From the NCBI RefSeq assembly GCF_900323885.1, contig NZ_OOHJ01000024.1, forward strand, positions 1 through 64,000: DNA of 64,000 nucleotides, in the 5' to 3' direction. Below, piece after piece: positions 6,772-14,623 of this stretch (the stretch's first letter is position 1; the number at the start of each line of letters is the position of its first letter). The translations under genes and the position numbers were made by a program. Source of the DNA: [Actinomadura] parvosata subsp. kistnae. GTDB lineage: Bacteria; Actinomycetota; Actinomycetes; Streptosporangiales; Streptosporangiaceae. The notes beneath the pieces are model-generated. The model was not told the DNA's origin. It did not search any database and was given only the letters and a program-made list of their open reading frames with translations.

Positions 6772-7451
6772 CAGCTCCTCCCCTGCTCGCCGCCGTGGGC
6801 GGCGTCCTCCCACGGCGCCTGCCGCACAGCGGGGACCGGGCCGGGGTGCGGCCACGATGCCAGCCGGACCGCCGGGCGGTCGTCATGCAAGGCTCCGAGC
6901 CATTCCAGGTGCGCGGCGAGGCCGTCGTCGCCCGACAGCACAGGCCGGCCGATCACGTCGTCCCCTCCGGCTTCCTCGCCTCGACCTCGTCGGAGCGGTA
7001 GAGCCAGCGGCCGTCGTTCTGCCGGTGCGGGCACAGGCCGGTGAGAGCGAGGCGGCGCAGGTGGCGGACGGTGATGCCGAGTGCGGCGACGGCTTCGGCG
7101 CGGGTGAGGAAGGTCATTGCGTCGCTCCGCAGGAGCCGGGGCGGCGGCGGTGAGGCGCTCCAGCAGGACAGCGCGGAGCGTGTCGCTGACGAGGGCTGAG
7201 ACGCCTCGCGTCGTGAGACCCTGCTCGTACATGGCAAGCAGCTGCTCGGGAGGCAGAGCGCGGGCCCGAGCCTTCATGTGTTCGGCGAGATCCGGGCCGG
7301 GGGTCGGAGCGGGGCCGCTCGCGCGGCCCCGCTCCCGACGCGCTTCGGCTACACGGTCGCCCTGAGGGGCGGTGCACTCCTGTGGGCGCGACTCTTGTGT
7401 GCTAGCGGGTGCGCTAGCGTTGATAGTGGTGGTCGTCATCGTGGTGCTCAC
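6771..7451 (-). CDS. 226-codon open frame; ends look coding, middle overlaps another gene
   Basis: From GTG 7451 the first ~115 codons look real: after an Ala/Thr-rich start comes DLAEHMKARARALPPEQLLA and TRGVSALVSDTLRAVLLERL. The same frame then runs without a stop across the helix-turn-helix gene at 6953-7117 as an Arg/Pro-rich shadow and becomes protein-like again from GTG 6956 (VIGRPVLSGDDGLAAHLEWL to the stop at 6771). Most likely these are two genes, with the stop of the first lost by a base shift; the second (6771-6956) is coupled by GTGA to the helix-turn-helix gene. Functions unknown. Confidence 0.4.
   Translation of the reverse strand: MSTTMTTTTINASAPASTQESRPQECTAPQGDRVAEARRERGRASGPAPTPGPDLAEHMKARARALPPEQLLAMYEQGLTTRGVSALVSDTLRAVLLERLTAAAPAPAERRNDLPHPRRSRRRTRHHRPPPAPPRSHRPVPAPAERRPLALPLRRGRGEEAGGDDVIGRPVLSGDDGLAAHLEWLGALHDDRPAVRLASWPHPGPVPAVRQAPWEDAAHGGEQGRS
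6953..7117 (-). CDS. Small helix-turn-helix (MerR/excisionase-like) protein, 54 aa
   Basis: MTFLTRAEAVAALGITVRHL then CPHRQNDGRWLYRSDEVEA: a minimal winged helix-turn-helix of the excisionase type, with the first helices at residues 4-25 and the wing at 30-46. In elements carrying a recombinase such proteins often direct excision; here the recombinase lies over 30 kb away, so a regulatory role is equally possible. Stop overlaps GTG 6956 of the next gene. Confidence 0.6.
   Translation of the reverse strand: MTFLTRAEAVAALGITVRHLRRLALTGLCPHRQNDGRWLYRSDEVEARKPEGTT
7400..7419. promoter_or_regulatory. Paired 12-bp-phased palindromes (element operator)
   Basis: TGCTAGCG at 7400-7407 and CGCTAGCG at 7412-7419, centres 12 bp apart, one of ten such sites in the element. 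This one lies inside the overlap of the two coding regions. Confidence 0.55.
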
Positions 7452-7947
7452 TTTCGGGGACGGCGGAGGCGGGGGTAGACGCGGGCGCCGCGGTCTTGGA
7501 CGGGATGGTCAGCCGGTGGGTCAGGTGCTCCACGACGGCACCTGCGGGGATGCGAATGGCGCGGGCGTGGATGCGGAAGGAGGCGATCACCTGATCGCGC
7601 ACGAGCGCCTGGACCGTGCCAGCGCTGACGCGCAGAACGTCGGCGGCTTCGGTGACCGTCAGGAGGTTCAGCTCGGCCAGCTCATCGAGGGTGACGGGCT
7701 TTTCGGCCTGGAGCTTGGCGAGGATCGTGCGACAAGGCCAGCGCAGGGTGGCGCAGACCGATCTGCCGTCGCCTGCGGTGGCGCCGCTGGGCGCGGGAGG
7801 GTCGAGGAGGACAAGACCGGCGCGGACGAGGATGGTCAGCAGGTCTGCGGGAATTGCGCCGTTGGACTCGCGGATCGCTCGCTGCGCTGCTGCGCGTACT
7901 GCTACAAGGTCCGCTCTGCTATTGATGCGATCCCGGTTCCTAATCAT
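7414..7947 (-). CDS. Helix-turn-helix DNA-binding protein, 177 aa
   Basis: Start taken at ATG 7947 because a promoter at 8005-8033 would begin transcription near 7998, leaving the longer frame untranscribed. The C-terminal half holds an excisionase-type helix-turn-helix: LNLLTVTEAADVLRVSAGTV followed by VRDQVIASFRIHARAIRIP. The N-terminal part is helical (AAAQRAIRESNGAIPADLLT). It heads the minus-strand operon that runs to the exonuclease genes and may regulate it. Confidence 0.6.
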   Translation of the reverse strand: MIRNRDRINSRADLVAVRAAAQRAIRESNGAIPADLLTILVRAGLVLLDPPAPSGATAGDGRSVCATLRWPCRTILAKLQAEKPVTLDELAELNLLTVTEAADVLRVSAGTVQALVRDQVIASFRIHARAIRIPAGAVVEHLTHRLTIPSKTAAPASTPASAVPESEHHDDDHHYQR

Positions 7948-8004
7948 GTGACCACCCCCATCCCTCTTGTCGATCTTGTTTGAACATGATCGATACACAA
8001 GACG

Positions 8005-8033
8005 ACGCTAGGGGGTCCGTGTAACCCCGTCAA
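8005..8033 (-). promoter_or_regulatory. Sigma-70-type promoter for the 7414-7947 operon
   Basis: Read on the minus strand: TTGACG (8033-8028), exactly 17 bp, then TAGCGT (8010-8005). Predicted start near 7998, about 50 bp before the ATG. Confidence 0.6.
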
Positions 8034-8153
8034 TGATTTTACGTACACGTATTCACACAATTCACACGTATCCCTAGCGGCGTGTGGATTGTGCCGCCTT
8101 GTGTCGTTGCGGGGTAGGTACATCGGCACACGACTTGATACGGTGACGCCACA

Positions 8154-8168
8154 TGCGCAAAAAGCGCA
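8154..8168. promoter_or_regulatory. Inverted repeat TGCGC-A5-GCGCA, shared with 20212-20226
   Basis: A perfect 5-bp inverted repeat around AAAAA, 28 bp upstream of the XRE gene start. The identical 15 bases occur upstream of the ribbon-helix-helix gene at 20284, so it is probably a common operator. Confidence 0.5.
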
Positions 8169-8195
8169 GTGAGGCGGATGAAGGAGACAGCAGCC

Positions 8196-8726
8196 GTGGC
8201 AGCCACGAGCACACGCGGCGACGACACGACGCCCTACAAGGCCGAGGGCGCCTTCCTCAAGCGAAAGCGCCTCAGCCTGCTGAACCTCACTCCCCCGGAA
8301 GTCGCCCGGCGCATCTCCACCCTCACCGGCGGCAAGTTCAACCGCAACACCCTCGACCACTGGGAAAGCGGCCGCCGCCTGCCTGACGACCAGCACCTCG
8401 TCCTCTTGGCCGTCGTCTACGGCAATATCGACCCCGCAGAGATCATCGAGGTCTTCAACCGGCCTTTCGCCGCCGAACTACTGGAAACCGCCCAGTCCCA
8501 AGGCGTCGAAACACTGCTGGCCCCCGCCAACCCTCTGAGCCGGCCAGCACCTCCTGAAGAGGCCAACCCGATCATCCAACGCCAGCAACGCCAGATCGCA
8601 CAGATCCGGGCCAGCAAGGACTTCACCGACACCCAGAAGGAGCGCATGATCGCCGCCCTGCTGCGGCACTACGAAACCACTGCTGACATGGTCGACGCCC
8701 AGCTCGGACTGGACACCTCGACCTGA
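8196..8726 (+). CDS. XRE-type helix-turn-helix regulator, 176 aa
   Basis: GTG at 8196 preceded by AAGGAG. Residues 15-65 form an XRE-like domain: FLKRKRLSLLNLTPPEVARR, then LTGGKFNRNTLDHWESGRRL. The C-terminal half is helical and glutamine-rich (NPIIQRQQRQIAQIRASKDF). It is divergent from the helix-turn-helix operon at 7947; with the shared upstream palindrome it may be a repressor of the element's left operon. That role is inferred. Confidence 0.7.
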   Translation: MAATSTRGDDTTPYKAEGAFLKRKRLSLLNLTPPEVARRISTLTGGKFNRNTLDHWESGRRLPDDQHLVLLAVVYGNIDPAEIIEVFNRPFAAELLETAQSQGVETLLAPANPLSRPAPPEEANPIIQRQQRQIAQIRASKDFTDTQKERMIAALLRHYETTADMVDAQLGLDTST

Positions 8727-8727
8727 G

Positions 8728-9294
8728 CTACGAGTCAGTCACTCTCGACAGCCAGCCGACGCGCACCGCGTGCAGCGCGAGCTGAAAACGCGTCTCGGCG
8801 CCGGCTCGCTCCATGAGCAGTTGAATACGCCGAATTACTGTGCGCTTGGAGATGCTGAGGGTGAGGGCGATCTGCTGCTCCGTCGCGCCCCGGGCTAGGT
8901 GCCGCAAGATCGTGACCTCCTGCTCGGTCGGCCGGTCGTCGTCGGATCCGTTATTCCGCCAAGGCGTCTTGCACGGCAGAGCTCGTTCCCAGTGCACCTC
9001 GAACGTCGCCACCAGCGCATCCATGATCACGCCCGGGTGCACGAGCAGCACAGGCAGGGTGGTACCCGGCGATTGCGGAACCAAAGCCCGGTCACGGTCT
9101 CCGATGATCAACTTGAACGGGAGCCTGTCAATCACGCGGACTTCGCATCCGCTCTTCGCAGAATGCTGAGCGGCCTCGACCGCAGCTTCATCCTTGAAGG
9201 CAGCCTCCTCGATCAGGATGCGGCACTGCGGATGATCATCCAGTCCCGCCATCCGGTCGCTCGTGACGTTGACGTAGGGGGCGGTCACGAACAC
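8728..9294 (-). CDS. LuxR-type regulator, C-terminal part of a split TrmB/LuxR protein
   Basis: The C-terminus has a LuxR-like helix-turn-helix: EQEVTILRHLARGATEQQIA, SISKRTVIRRIQLLM. Upstream of it is the phospholipase-D-like sensor region (VRVIDRLPFKLIIGDRDRAL, VVFEVHWERA-type ending) typical of actinobacterial TrmB-family regulators. The matching N-terminal half is the overlapping gene at 9285-9668 in another frame, so together they equal one normal-sized regulator. GTG at 9294 could start this part independently. Confidence 0.6.
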   Translation of the reverse strand: MFVTAPYVNVTSDRMAGLDDHPQCRILIEEAAFKDEAAVEAAQHSAKSGCEVRVIDRLPFKLIIGDRDRALVPQSPGTTLPVLLVHPGVIMDALVATFEVHWERALPCKTPWRNNGSDDDRPTEQEVTILRHLARGATEQQIALTLSISKRTVIRRIQLLMERAGAETRFQLALHAVRVGWLSRVTDS

Positions 9295-9668
9295 AGCAGT
9301 TCGTGGCGGGTCGTCTGTTCGATGTGGCTGAACGTCTTACGAACATGCTCAGCATCCGTCACCACCTCCACCGGCACCTGCGCCGTGCGGTGCCGGTCGT
9401 TGGCCTGGTAGAGCGATTCAAGCTCAGCTATCAACGCCTCTGTCGCGTTCATGGCCTGCTGGCGTTCCAGCAGCCGGCCCGCAAGAGCCACACCGGGCCG
9501 GGCAGCGGTGAGCAGGTCTTCCCCGTAGACCAGCCCACCGGCGCGTAACTCCTTGATGATGGCGCTCTCGGCCGGGCTGTCGAAGCTGTCCACACGCAAC
9601 GGGCCTTCGCGGAGCAATGCCCGGTACAGCACTTCGGCTTCTTCTCCGAGGCCGAGAATCTGAAACAT
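9285..9668 (-). CDS. TrmB-like winged-helix, N-terminal part of a split regulator
   Basis: MFQILGLGEEAEVLYRALLR starts a TrmB-type winged helix, followed by a coiled linker (LLERQQAMNATEALIAELES) and the start of the sensor region ending RHELLCS. The next frame continues directly with VFVTAPYVNV. A one-base insertion around CTGCTGTGTTCG would account for the break; alternatively the halves are coupled subunits. Confidence 0.55.
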   Translation of the reverse strand: MFQILGLGEEAEVLYRALLREGPLRVDSFDSPAESAIIKELRAGGLVYGEDLLTAARPGVALAGRLLERQQAMNATEALIAELESLYQANDRHRTAQVPVEVVTDAEHVRKTFSHIEQTTRHELLCS

Positions 9669-9712
9669 CGCCTTCCCCGTGTGGCCGGGGCCCCGGCGGG
9701 CCGGAGCCTGTT

Positions 9713-10006
9713 CTACTTCATGCCTGTCCGATCAACTGCAACCTCTCGCGCGTGCAACCGGCCCATGCGGTAGGCCCGGTACGCAGCAGCCGCACGCTTC
9801 TGCACGGGATAGAGCCGGATGGCCAGCAGGGTGAGTGGCACCCCCACGGTGACCGCCCAACCTGCCAGAAGCATCAGCTCGTCCGCCCCGCACTCGCCCC
9901 TGCAGAACACGGTGGCCACGCCCACCAACCAGCACGAGGCCGCCGCAATGGTGCATCGCAGCCACTCCTGGTCCCACCGGGGCGGCGCTTCGCTCCCCAG
10001 GCGCAT
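9713..10006 (-). CDS. Membrane protein, 97 aa, two predicted spans
   Basis: Two hydrophobic segments (about residues 18-36, with cysteines in TIAAASCWLVGVATVF, and 43-63, LMLLAGWAVTVGVPLTLLAI) separated by a short loop with two cysteines (CRGECGADE). The C-terminus is basic and helical. It lies between the secreted-protein gene and the regulator gene on the same strand. No family recognised. Confidence 0.55.
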   Translation of the reverse strand: MRLGSEAPPRWDQEWLRCTIAAASCWLVGVATVFCRGECGADELMLLAGWAVTVGVPLTLLAIRLYPVQKRAAAAYRAYRMGRLHAREVAVDRTGMK

Positions 10007-10012
10007 AGAGGG

Positions 10013-10377
10013 TCACCAGCCGCCCATGTGCGCCTGGAGGTCGGCGGGCACTTCGTTCGGCTTGGCGTAGGTGACACTGTCGCTGGTGATGGTGGAATGC
10101 GTGGTGACCGTCGTGATCGTCACCGAGCCGTTGGCATTGACGACTCTGGTGTACGTGGTGCTGGTCGTCGTCGCCGGCCTGCCCGGAGTTGCCGTGGCCG
10201 TCGATGTCGGCGCGCCGGGCTGATCGTCGGCTCCTGTGATGCGGACGCCGTGCTCGTGGCGGCCGGCGCCGGAGCCGGCACATCATCGCCATAGGCCGCG
10301 GTCGCCGAGGCGACCAGTAGGGCCGCGCTGGCGGCGGCGAGCAGGGTCCGGGTTGTGCGGGAAAGTCGAGGCAGCAT
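10013..10377 (-). pseudogene. Small secreted Thr/Ser-rich protein, frameshifted
   Basis: ATG 10377 begins a clear signal peptide (RTTRTLLAAASAALLVASAT ... AYGDD, cleavage expected after the Ala-rich core) and an Ala/Pro/Thr linker. After about codon 55 that frame becomes Arg-rich nonsense, while the next frame reads STATATPGRPATTTSTTYTR, then TITTVTTHSTITSDSVTY and ends LQAHMGGW at 10013. Total length 365 nt is not a multiple of three, in line with one indel near 10220. Function unknown; exported. Confidence 0.5.
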
Positions 10378-10697
10378 GGCCGTGCCCTCTTTCGGGTCGG
10401 GAATCGTGAGAGAGGCGAGGGGACTGCCGACGTGCGCGAGGGCGGCACGTCAGCGGCTCTTGATCATCGCCCGTGGAGGGATATGCAAATAGCTCACGCC
10501 TCCCCTTGTCCAGCCTTTCCGGCGGCACGTTCCATCCATGGCACAAAAGTGCCAAATGAGACGCTACCAAAACAGTGTGTAATGAATGCAGATAGTGAAG
10601 AAAAATAACATCCACGCCACGGGCATGACTGTGGAATTCAGACATGACACAGTGTGGTGCTTCAAAGCTCAACCGAACCCGACAAGGACTGAGGACC
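10378..10697. other. Intergenic region, AT-richer, no gene seen
   Basis: Lies between the divergent secreted-protein and membrane-protein genes and should hold both promoters. I could not assign hexamers with confidence. Confidence 0.35.
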
Positions 10698-10979
10698 ATG
10701 ACCGGATCCACGAGCGCACTCGCAGCCGCGCTCGGCGCGTTCCTGCTCGCTGCGGCAGGTGAACCACCCCTGCCCATGATTGCCGCCTCGATCACGATCA
10801 TGGCCTACTGCGCCAGCGCTTTCAGCAGGCGCATCTTGTCCTCACCCGCACGTCCGGCGCTGCCCGCCGACGTCGCCTACGAGGCCAGCCTCCGTGACGA
10901 ACTCACCGCCGGATACCGCGACGCTCGAACGTGGCACGCTTGCAGGGCCGCAAGAGTGCGGCCCTGGAGCAGAGACTAG
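10698..10979 (+). CDS. Small membrane protein, 93 aa
   Basis: ATG 10698 with GAGG upstream. An N-terminal hydrophobic region (LAAALGAFLLAAAGEPPLPM, then AASITIMAYCAS) suggests one or two spans; the rest is charged and helical (VAYEASLRDELTAGYRDART). Its TAG stop coincides with the TA target of the IS630 copy; without the IS the stop would be the same, so the gene is intact. Function unknown. Confidence 0.5.
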   Translation: MTGSTSALAAALGAFLLAAAGEPPLPMIAASITIMAYCASAFSRRILSSPARPALPADVAYEASLRDELTAGYRDARTWHACRAARVRPWSRD

Positions 10980-12236
10980 TGCTGTGACCGGAAATGATCA
11001 CCGGGTTGGGTGAGGGGGGTCAGGCTGCCGGTGCGAGGGGCCGGCCGCCCCAGCGGATGCCCTTCTCGCTGCGGATCCGGGCGCGTTCGCGGCGTTGAGC
11101 GGCCAGAACGTCGGGATGGCGGGCGTTGGCGTTGCGCCAGCGCAGATAGGCGTGCAGGGCCCGGGTTTGGACGGTGTGGTTCGGGTGGTCGGAGTTGGCC
11201 AGGGTGAACTGGCGCAGCGGCCCGAAGTGGGCCTCGATCGGGTTGGCCCAGGAGGCGTAGGTCGGCGTGAACAGCAGCCTGACCTTGTGTTTCTTGGCCC
11301 AGGTGCGGATGCGCCAGTTCTTGTGCGCCGACAGGTTGTCCAGGATCACGTAGATCGGTGCGCCGTCCGGCCGGGCGGCCCGGATCGATTTCAGGGCGGC
11401 CCAGGTGTAGTCGATTGCCCTTGCGCGCCCGGTTGACGCCCCACAGCAGGTCGTCCCCGACGGAGTAGCAGCCGTGGAAGTACCGCACGCCCTGGGTGCG
11501 GCGGTAGGTGGCCGGCAACCGGTCCGGCTCACCAGCGGGTGACCAGCCCGTCCCGGCGGTGGGACGGATGCCGAGCGGGCCGAACTCGTCGAAGGCGAAG
11601 GTGCGCTCGGGGCGGCGGGTGAGGGCGTACTCGATCTCCTCCAGCTTGGCGTCGAAGTCCGCATCGGGCGAGTCCTTCCAGGTCTTGGTGCGCTGGAAGG
11701 TGATCCCGCGCCGATGCAGCAGGGTGCGTAACGCCTCCCGGCCCAGGGTGATGGCCCGGCCGGGCAGGCGGCGCAGATAGTGCACAAGCTTGCGGATGGA
11801 CCAGCGGGTGAACGGCTGGCCGAGCTTGGTCGGGCGGGTGGTGGCCGTCGCCGCGATGAACTCTTCGTCGTCAGGACTCATCAGGCGGGGACGGCCTCCC
11901 GCCCACTGAGGGTCCAGGCAGGCCAGCCCGATCTCGTTGAACCGGTGGATGACGTCCCGCACGGTGTCCTCGTCGGCCTGCACCAGGCGCGCGATCACCG
12001 GGACGGTGTTGCCGCCCGCCGAGGCCAGCAGGATCATCGCCCGCCGGTAACGCACCGTGCTCATCGTGCCGCGCCGTACGATGCGCTGCAGCTTCTGCCC
12101 CTCTTGGTCCGAGAGCCTGCGGACCTTGACCGGTTGCGTCACCGGGCCTCCCGACTGCTGAACGAACGTGATCAGCTCATCCAACCGGCAACACCGTCCT
12201 ACGCGCCAACCCGGTGATCGTTTCTGGTCACAGCAC
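10979..12236 (-). mobile_element. IS630-family insertion sequence, copy A
   Basis: Terminal inverted repeats of 31 bp with two mismatches (GTGCTGTGACCGGAAATGAT at the left; GTGCTGTGACCAGAAACGAT at the right, minus strand), flanked on both sides by the dinucleotide TA as expected for IS630/Tc1 elements. It contains one frameshifted transposase gene. The insertion sits exactly on the overlapping stop codons of two convergent genes. Confidence 0.85.
11020..12184 (-). pseudogene. IS630-family transposase, +1 frameshift
   Basis: Frame one carries the helix-turn-helix domains (RYRRAMILLASAGGNTVPVI; ADEDTVRDVIHRFNEIGLAC) and the first catalytic Asp (RTFAFDEFGPL). After VNRARKG (near 11,420) the protein continues in the +1 frame with ALKSIRAARPDGAPIYVILD (second Asp, in VILDNLSAHKN) and ASWANPIEAHFGPLRQF (catalytic Glu). 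The shift falls at AAGGGC; one G too many, or programmed frameshifting as used by some IS630 elements, would explain it. Confidence 0.75.
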
Positions 12237-12475
12237 TAGGCGGACATCGACACTGGAAGATCGAAGCGGCTGCTCGTGCGGACGCCGGCGAGGAACACCC
12301 TCCACTCGTGTGGCGCGAAGCGGTTCACCGGCCCGGCCAGATCGGGACCGTCACCGGTAGGCGACGAGCCCACCACCTCCACCCGGCCATCCGACAGCCG
12401 CACCCACACGCAACCCCCCGACTCCGACTGCGCAGCCTTACGCCACGCCTCCGTCAAGTACTCCCTGGTCGGCAC
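12236..12475 (-). CDS. DUF397 protein
   Basis: About 79 residues from GTG 12475. Typical DUF397 layout: YLTEAWRKAAQSESGGCVWV, then RVEVVGSSPTGDGPDL and the closing WRVFLAGVRTSSRFDL. These small actinobacterial proteins are nearly always encoded next to an XRE/DUF5753 regulator, as here (38-bp overlap). They are thought to modulate their partner regulator. Stop TAG overlaps the IS630 target TA. Confidence 0.85.
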   Translation of the reverse strand: MPTREYLTEAWRKAAQSESGGCVWVRLSDGRVEVVGSSPTGDGPDLAGPVNRFAPHEWRVFLAGVRTSSRFDLPVSMSA

Positions 12476-13307
12476 GCACAAACTCCTCGCGGATCGAATC
12501 AATGAGATCGGCTGACACCTCAGGTGTCAGCGCCACGTCGGCCAGGTGCTCGAAGCGTCGCTCGTACGCTTCAACCCCTGACCCGAGGTCCACAATCTCA
12601 TTCGGTCCGCCCTCCAGGAACAGCCCGGTCGGCAGGTCGGGCATGCAGAACAGCACGAACGAACAGCTCATCCCGGCGTGCGCGCCAACGGAACGCGGCA
12701 CCACCCGGACCGACACGGTCGGCCAGCGGCCGACCTCGAGAAGCCGGGCAAGCTGCTCGGCCATCACCGCCGCTCCGCCCACCGGCCGATGGAGCGCGTC
12801 CTCGCTCAGAATCACATCGAGGGCCAGCGGATCGTCAGCGGTCAAGATCCATTGCCGGGCGATTCGCGCCTTCGCGCGCAACTGCACGAGGTCGGCCGAC
12901 TCCCATGGCCGATCAGCAGCGACCACGTTCTGCGCGTACTCCAGGGTCTGCAGCAGGCCGGGCACCGTCTGCGCCTGCCAGTAGCGCAGACGGTGCGCTT
13001 CGGTCTCGTACACCACGTAGTCGCCGAGGACCTTGTTGTAGGGCTTCCACCATGCGGTCTTGCGGGCGTCGGTGATGAGCTGAAGGCATCGTGCCGTGGT
13101 GGGTTGATCGGCGCCGTACACCTGGAGCGCGTCCCGTACATAACCGGGCGTTACCAGCGAGTGTCCGTTCTCGACGTTGGACACCTTGCCGCGTGAGCAA
13201 TGCAACTGGCGGGCGACCTCGTCGAGTTTCAAGCCGCGGGTGGTGCGCAGGTCCCGCAGTTCACGTCCGAGCATGGCCAGGCGGAGTGGCGGGCTGATGC
13301 GCTGCAT
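12438..13307 (-). CDS. XRE-family regulator with DUF5753 domain
   Basis: 289 residues. Residues 10-65 are an XRE helix-turn-helix (LGRELRDLRTTRGLKLDEVA; HCSRGKVSNVENGHSLVTPG). The remainder is DUF5753: KVLGDYVVYETEAHRLRYWQ, VPGLLQTLEYA, DDPLALDVILSEDALHRPVG and IVDLGSGVEAYERRFE. Pairs with the DUF397 gene downstream. Hundreds of such pairs occur in actinomycete genomes and mobile elements; specific target unknown. Confidence 0.9.
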   Translation of the reverse strand: MQRISPPLRLAMLGRELRDLRTTRGLKLDEVARQLHCSRGKVSNVENGHSLVTPGYVRDALQVYGADQPTTARCLQLITDARKTAWWKPYNKVLGDYVVYETEAHRLRYWQAQTVPGLLQTLEYAQNVVAADRPWESADLVQLRAKARIARQWILTADDPLALDVILSEDALHRPVGGAAVMAEQLARLLEVGRWPTVSVRVVPRSVGAHAGMSCSFVLFCMPDLPTGLFLEGGPNEIVDLGSGVEAYERRFEHLADVALTPEVSADLIDSIREEFVRADQGVLDGGVA

Positions 13308-13536
13308 GCGGAGATTGTGGCCAATCCGCCGGTGCCTGGGCTACGTCTTGAGCTGATTTGTGATCAGGAAATCCGATATGACTGTCAACACCAACCGCTT
13401 GTGAAACGTCGTCTCACGTTCTTCTCTCCATGGCAAAGTCCCAGCGTCGGAACGCCGGGGCTTTGATGAACAACTCACCAATCGCGACCCTACGGCGCGG
13501 CGGTGTCGTTCACAATGCCTTGGACAGTGCGAAGGC
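13308..13536. other. Promoter region of the XRE/DUF397 pair; no gene seen
   Basis: A TTGACA hexamer reads on the minus strand near 13383-13388 about 80 bp upstream of the regulator start, without a clear -10. Confidence 0.35.
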
Positions 13537-14430
13537 TCAAGCCGGTGATCTCGTGATCCGGTTCCGTGTCACCAGGCTCTTGTTCTCTGCGCCGGGCACC
13601 CCCTCGGGAGGCGCCGCAGCCGCGCGGATGGCTGCATGCAGCCGCTTCGTCGGTTCCGCCATGGCGCGTGCGTACGCCTCTTCCGCGGCCCGCTTGGCCT
13701 CGGCATAGGCGTCGGCCACCGCCTGCAGGTCTCGCTCCGCCTCCACGCGCTGCTCTGCCGGGGGGAGCCGCCCGGAGTGTCGCCTCACCATGGTCAGCAT
13801 GGTAGTCCTCCTGTGGTTCTCCGTGATCTCCGCGACCTGGCGGTGGTACTCCTGGTCGGTCCACAGACTGGAACACCCGCCCAGTCTCAGATCACACTCG
13901 ATGTACGTCTCCCCCGCGACCCGGGCGAGCGCTCGCAGGTCGCAGGACGGGCACGGCCCCGTCAGGTAGTCCACCTGCACCTGCCATGGCGCGAGCCCGT
14001 GCGCGGTTCTGCGCAGGCCGGCCAACTCGTCGCACATGTCCGCGATCCACGGACGACCAGCGGGCCACGTCAGGTCCCGGGCCAGCCACAGCGCGAGGGC
14101 GGTGACGGACATGCGGCTCGGATACTCGAGGCCGCGTTGCTGGGCGATGAGCCATGCCCAGGACTTCAGGATGTGCTGGATGTGCGCGACGTGATCGAGA
14201 ACGTTCAGCCGGACCGGCACTGGCGCGTCCCGCGAGCCGGACACCTTCGGCCCTCCCTCGCTGCCGGGGGCAACGTGGAACGACAGCCACCGCTCAAGAG
14301 TGGGGGTGACTCTGACGTCGCGCTCCAGCCGGGTCTGGCAGGAGGCGCAGATGAACCAGCCGGGTTCGGCCCGGCGGGGACCCCGCTGTCCGCCGCAGCG
14401 GAGGGCTACACACAGCGAGGCCTCGCTCAA
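13537..14430 (-). CDS. Zinc-binding conserved hypothetical protein, 297 aa
   Basis: Starts at TTG 14430 (MSEASLCVALRCGGQRGPRR). It has a CxxC pair near the N-terminus (FICASCQTRLE), a second zinc-knuckle-like set (LTGPCPSCDLRALARVAGET, ECDLRLGGCSSLW) and a C-terminal coiled helix (ERDLQAVADAYAEAKRAAEE). This arrangement is common in helical zinc proteins of actinophages and integrative elements; function unknown. Its promoter region carries three 12-bp-phased palindromes. Confidence 0.65.
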   Translation of the reverse strand: MSEASLCVALRCGGQRGPRRAEPGWFICASCQTRLERDVRVTPTLERWLSFHVAPGSEGGPKVSGSRDAPVPVRLNVLDHVAHIQHILKSWAWLIAQQRGLEYPSRMSVTALALWLARDLTWPAGRPWIADMCDELAGLRRTAHGLAPWQVQVDYLTGPCPSCDLRALARVAGETYIECDLRLGGCSSLWTDQEYHRQVAEITENHRRTTMLTMVRRHSGRLPPAEQRVEAERDLQAVADAYAEAKRAAEEAYARAMAEPTKRLHAAIRAAAAPPEGVPGAENKSLVTRNRITRSPA

Positions 14431-14471
14431 CTTCCACGCTCGCTCACAACAAGAGGGTGAAGTGATCCATA

Positions 14472-14503
14472 AGCTAGCTTATCCGCTAGCTTCTAAGCTA
14501 ATC
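14472..14503. promoter_or_regulatory. Triple 12-bp-phased palindromes (element operator)
   Basis: AGCTAGCT (14472-14479), CGCTAGCT (14484-14491) and AGCTAATC (14496-14503): three octamers with centres exactly 12 bp apart, 42-75 bp upstream of the gene starting at 14430. Confidence 0.6.
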
Positions 14504-14623
14504 ACCGAGAAAGTTGAGCGTTTCAGCGGCTCTCCCTCCGGTGGGTAGGATCCTCGTATCCGGTAGCGGACGGACCGCGCGGCTTGGACCACTTGTCATC
14601 CCAATTCGCCCCAGAGATCACTG

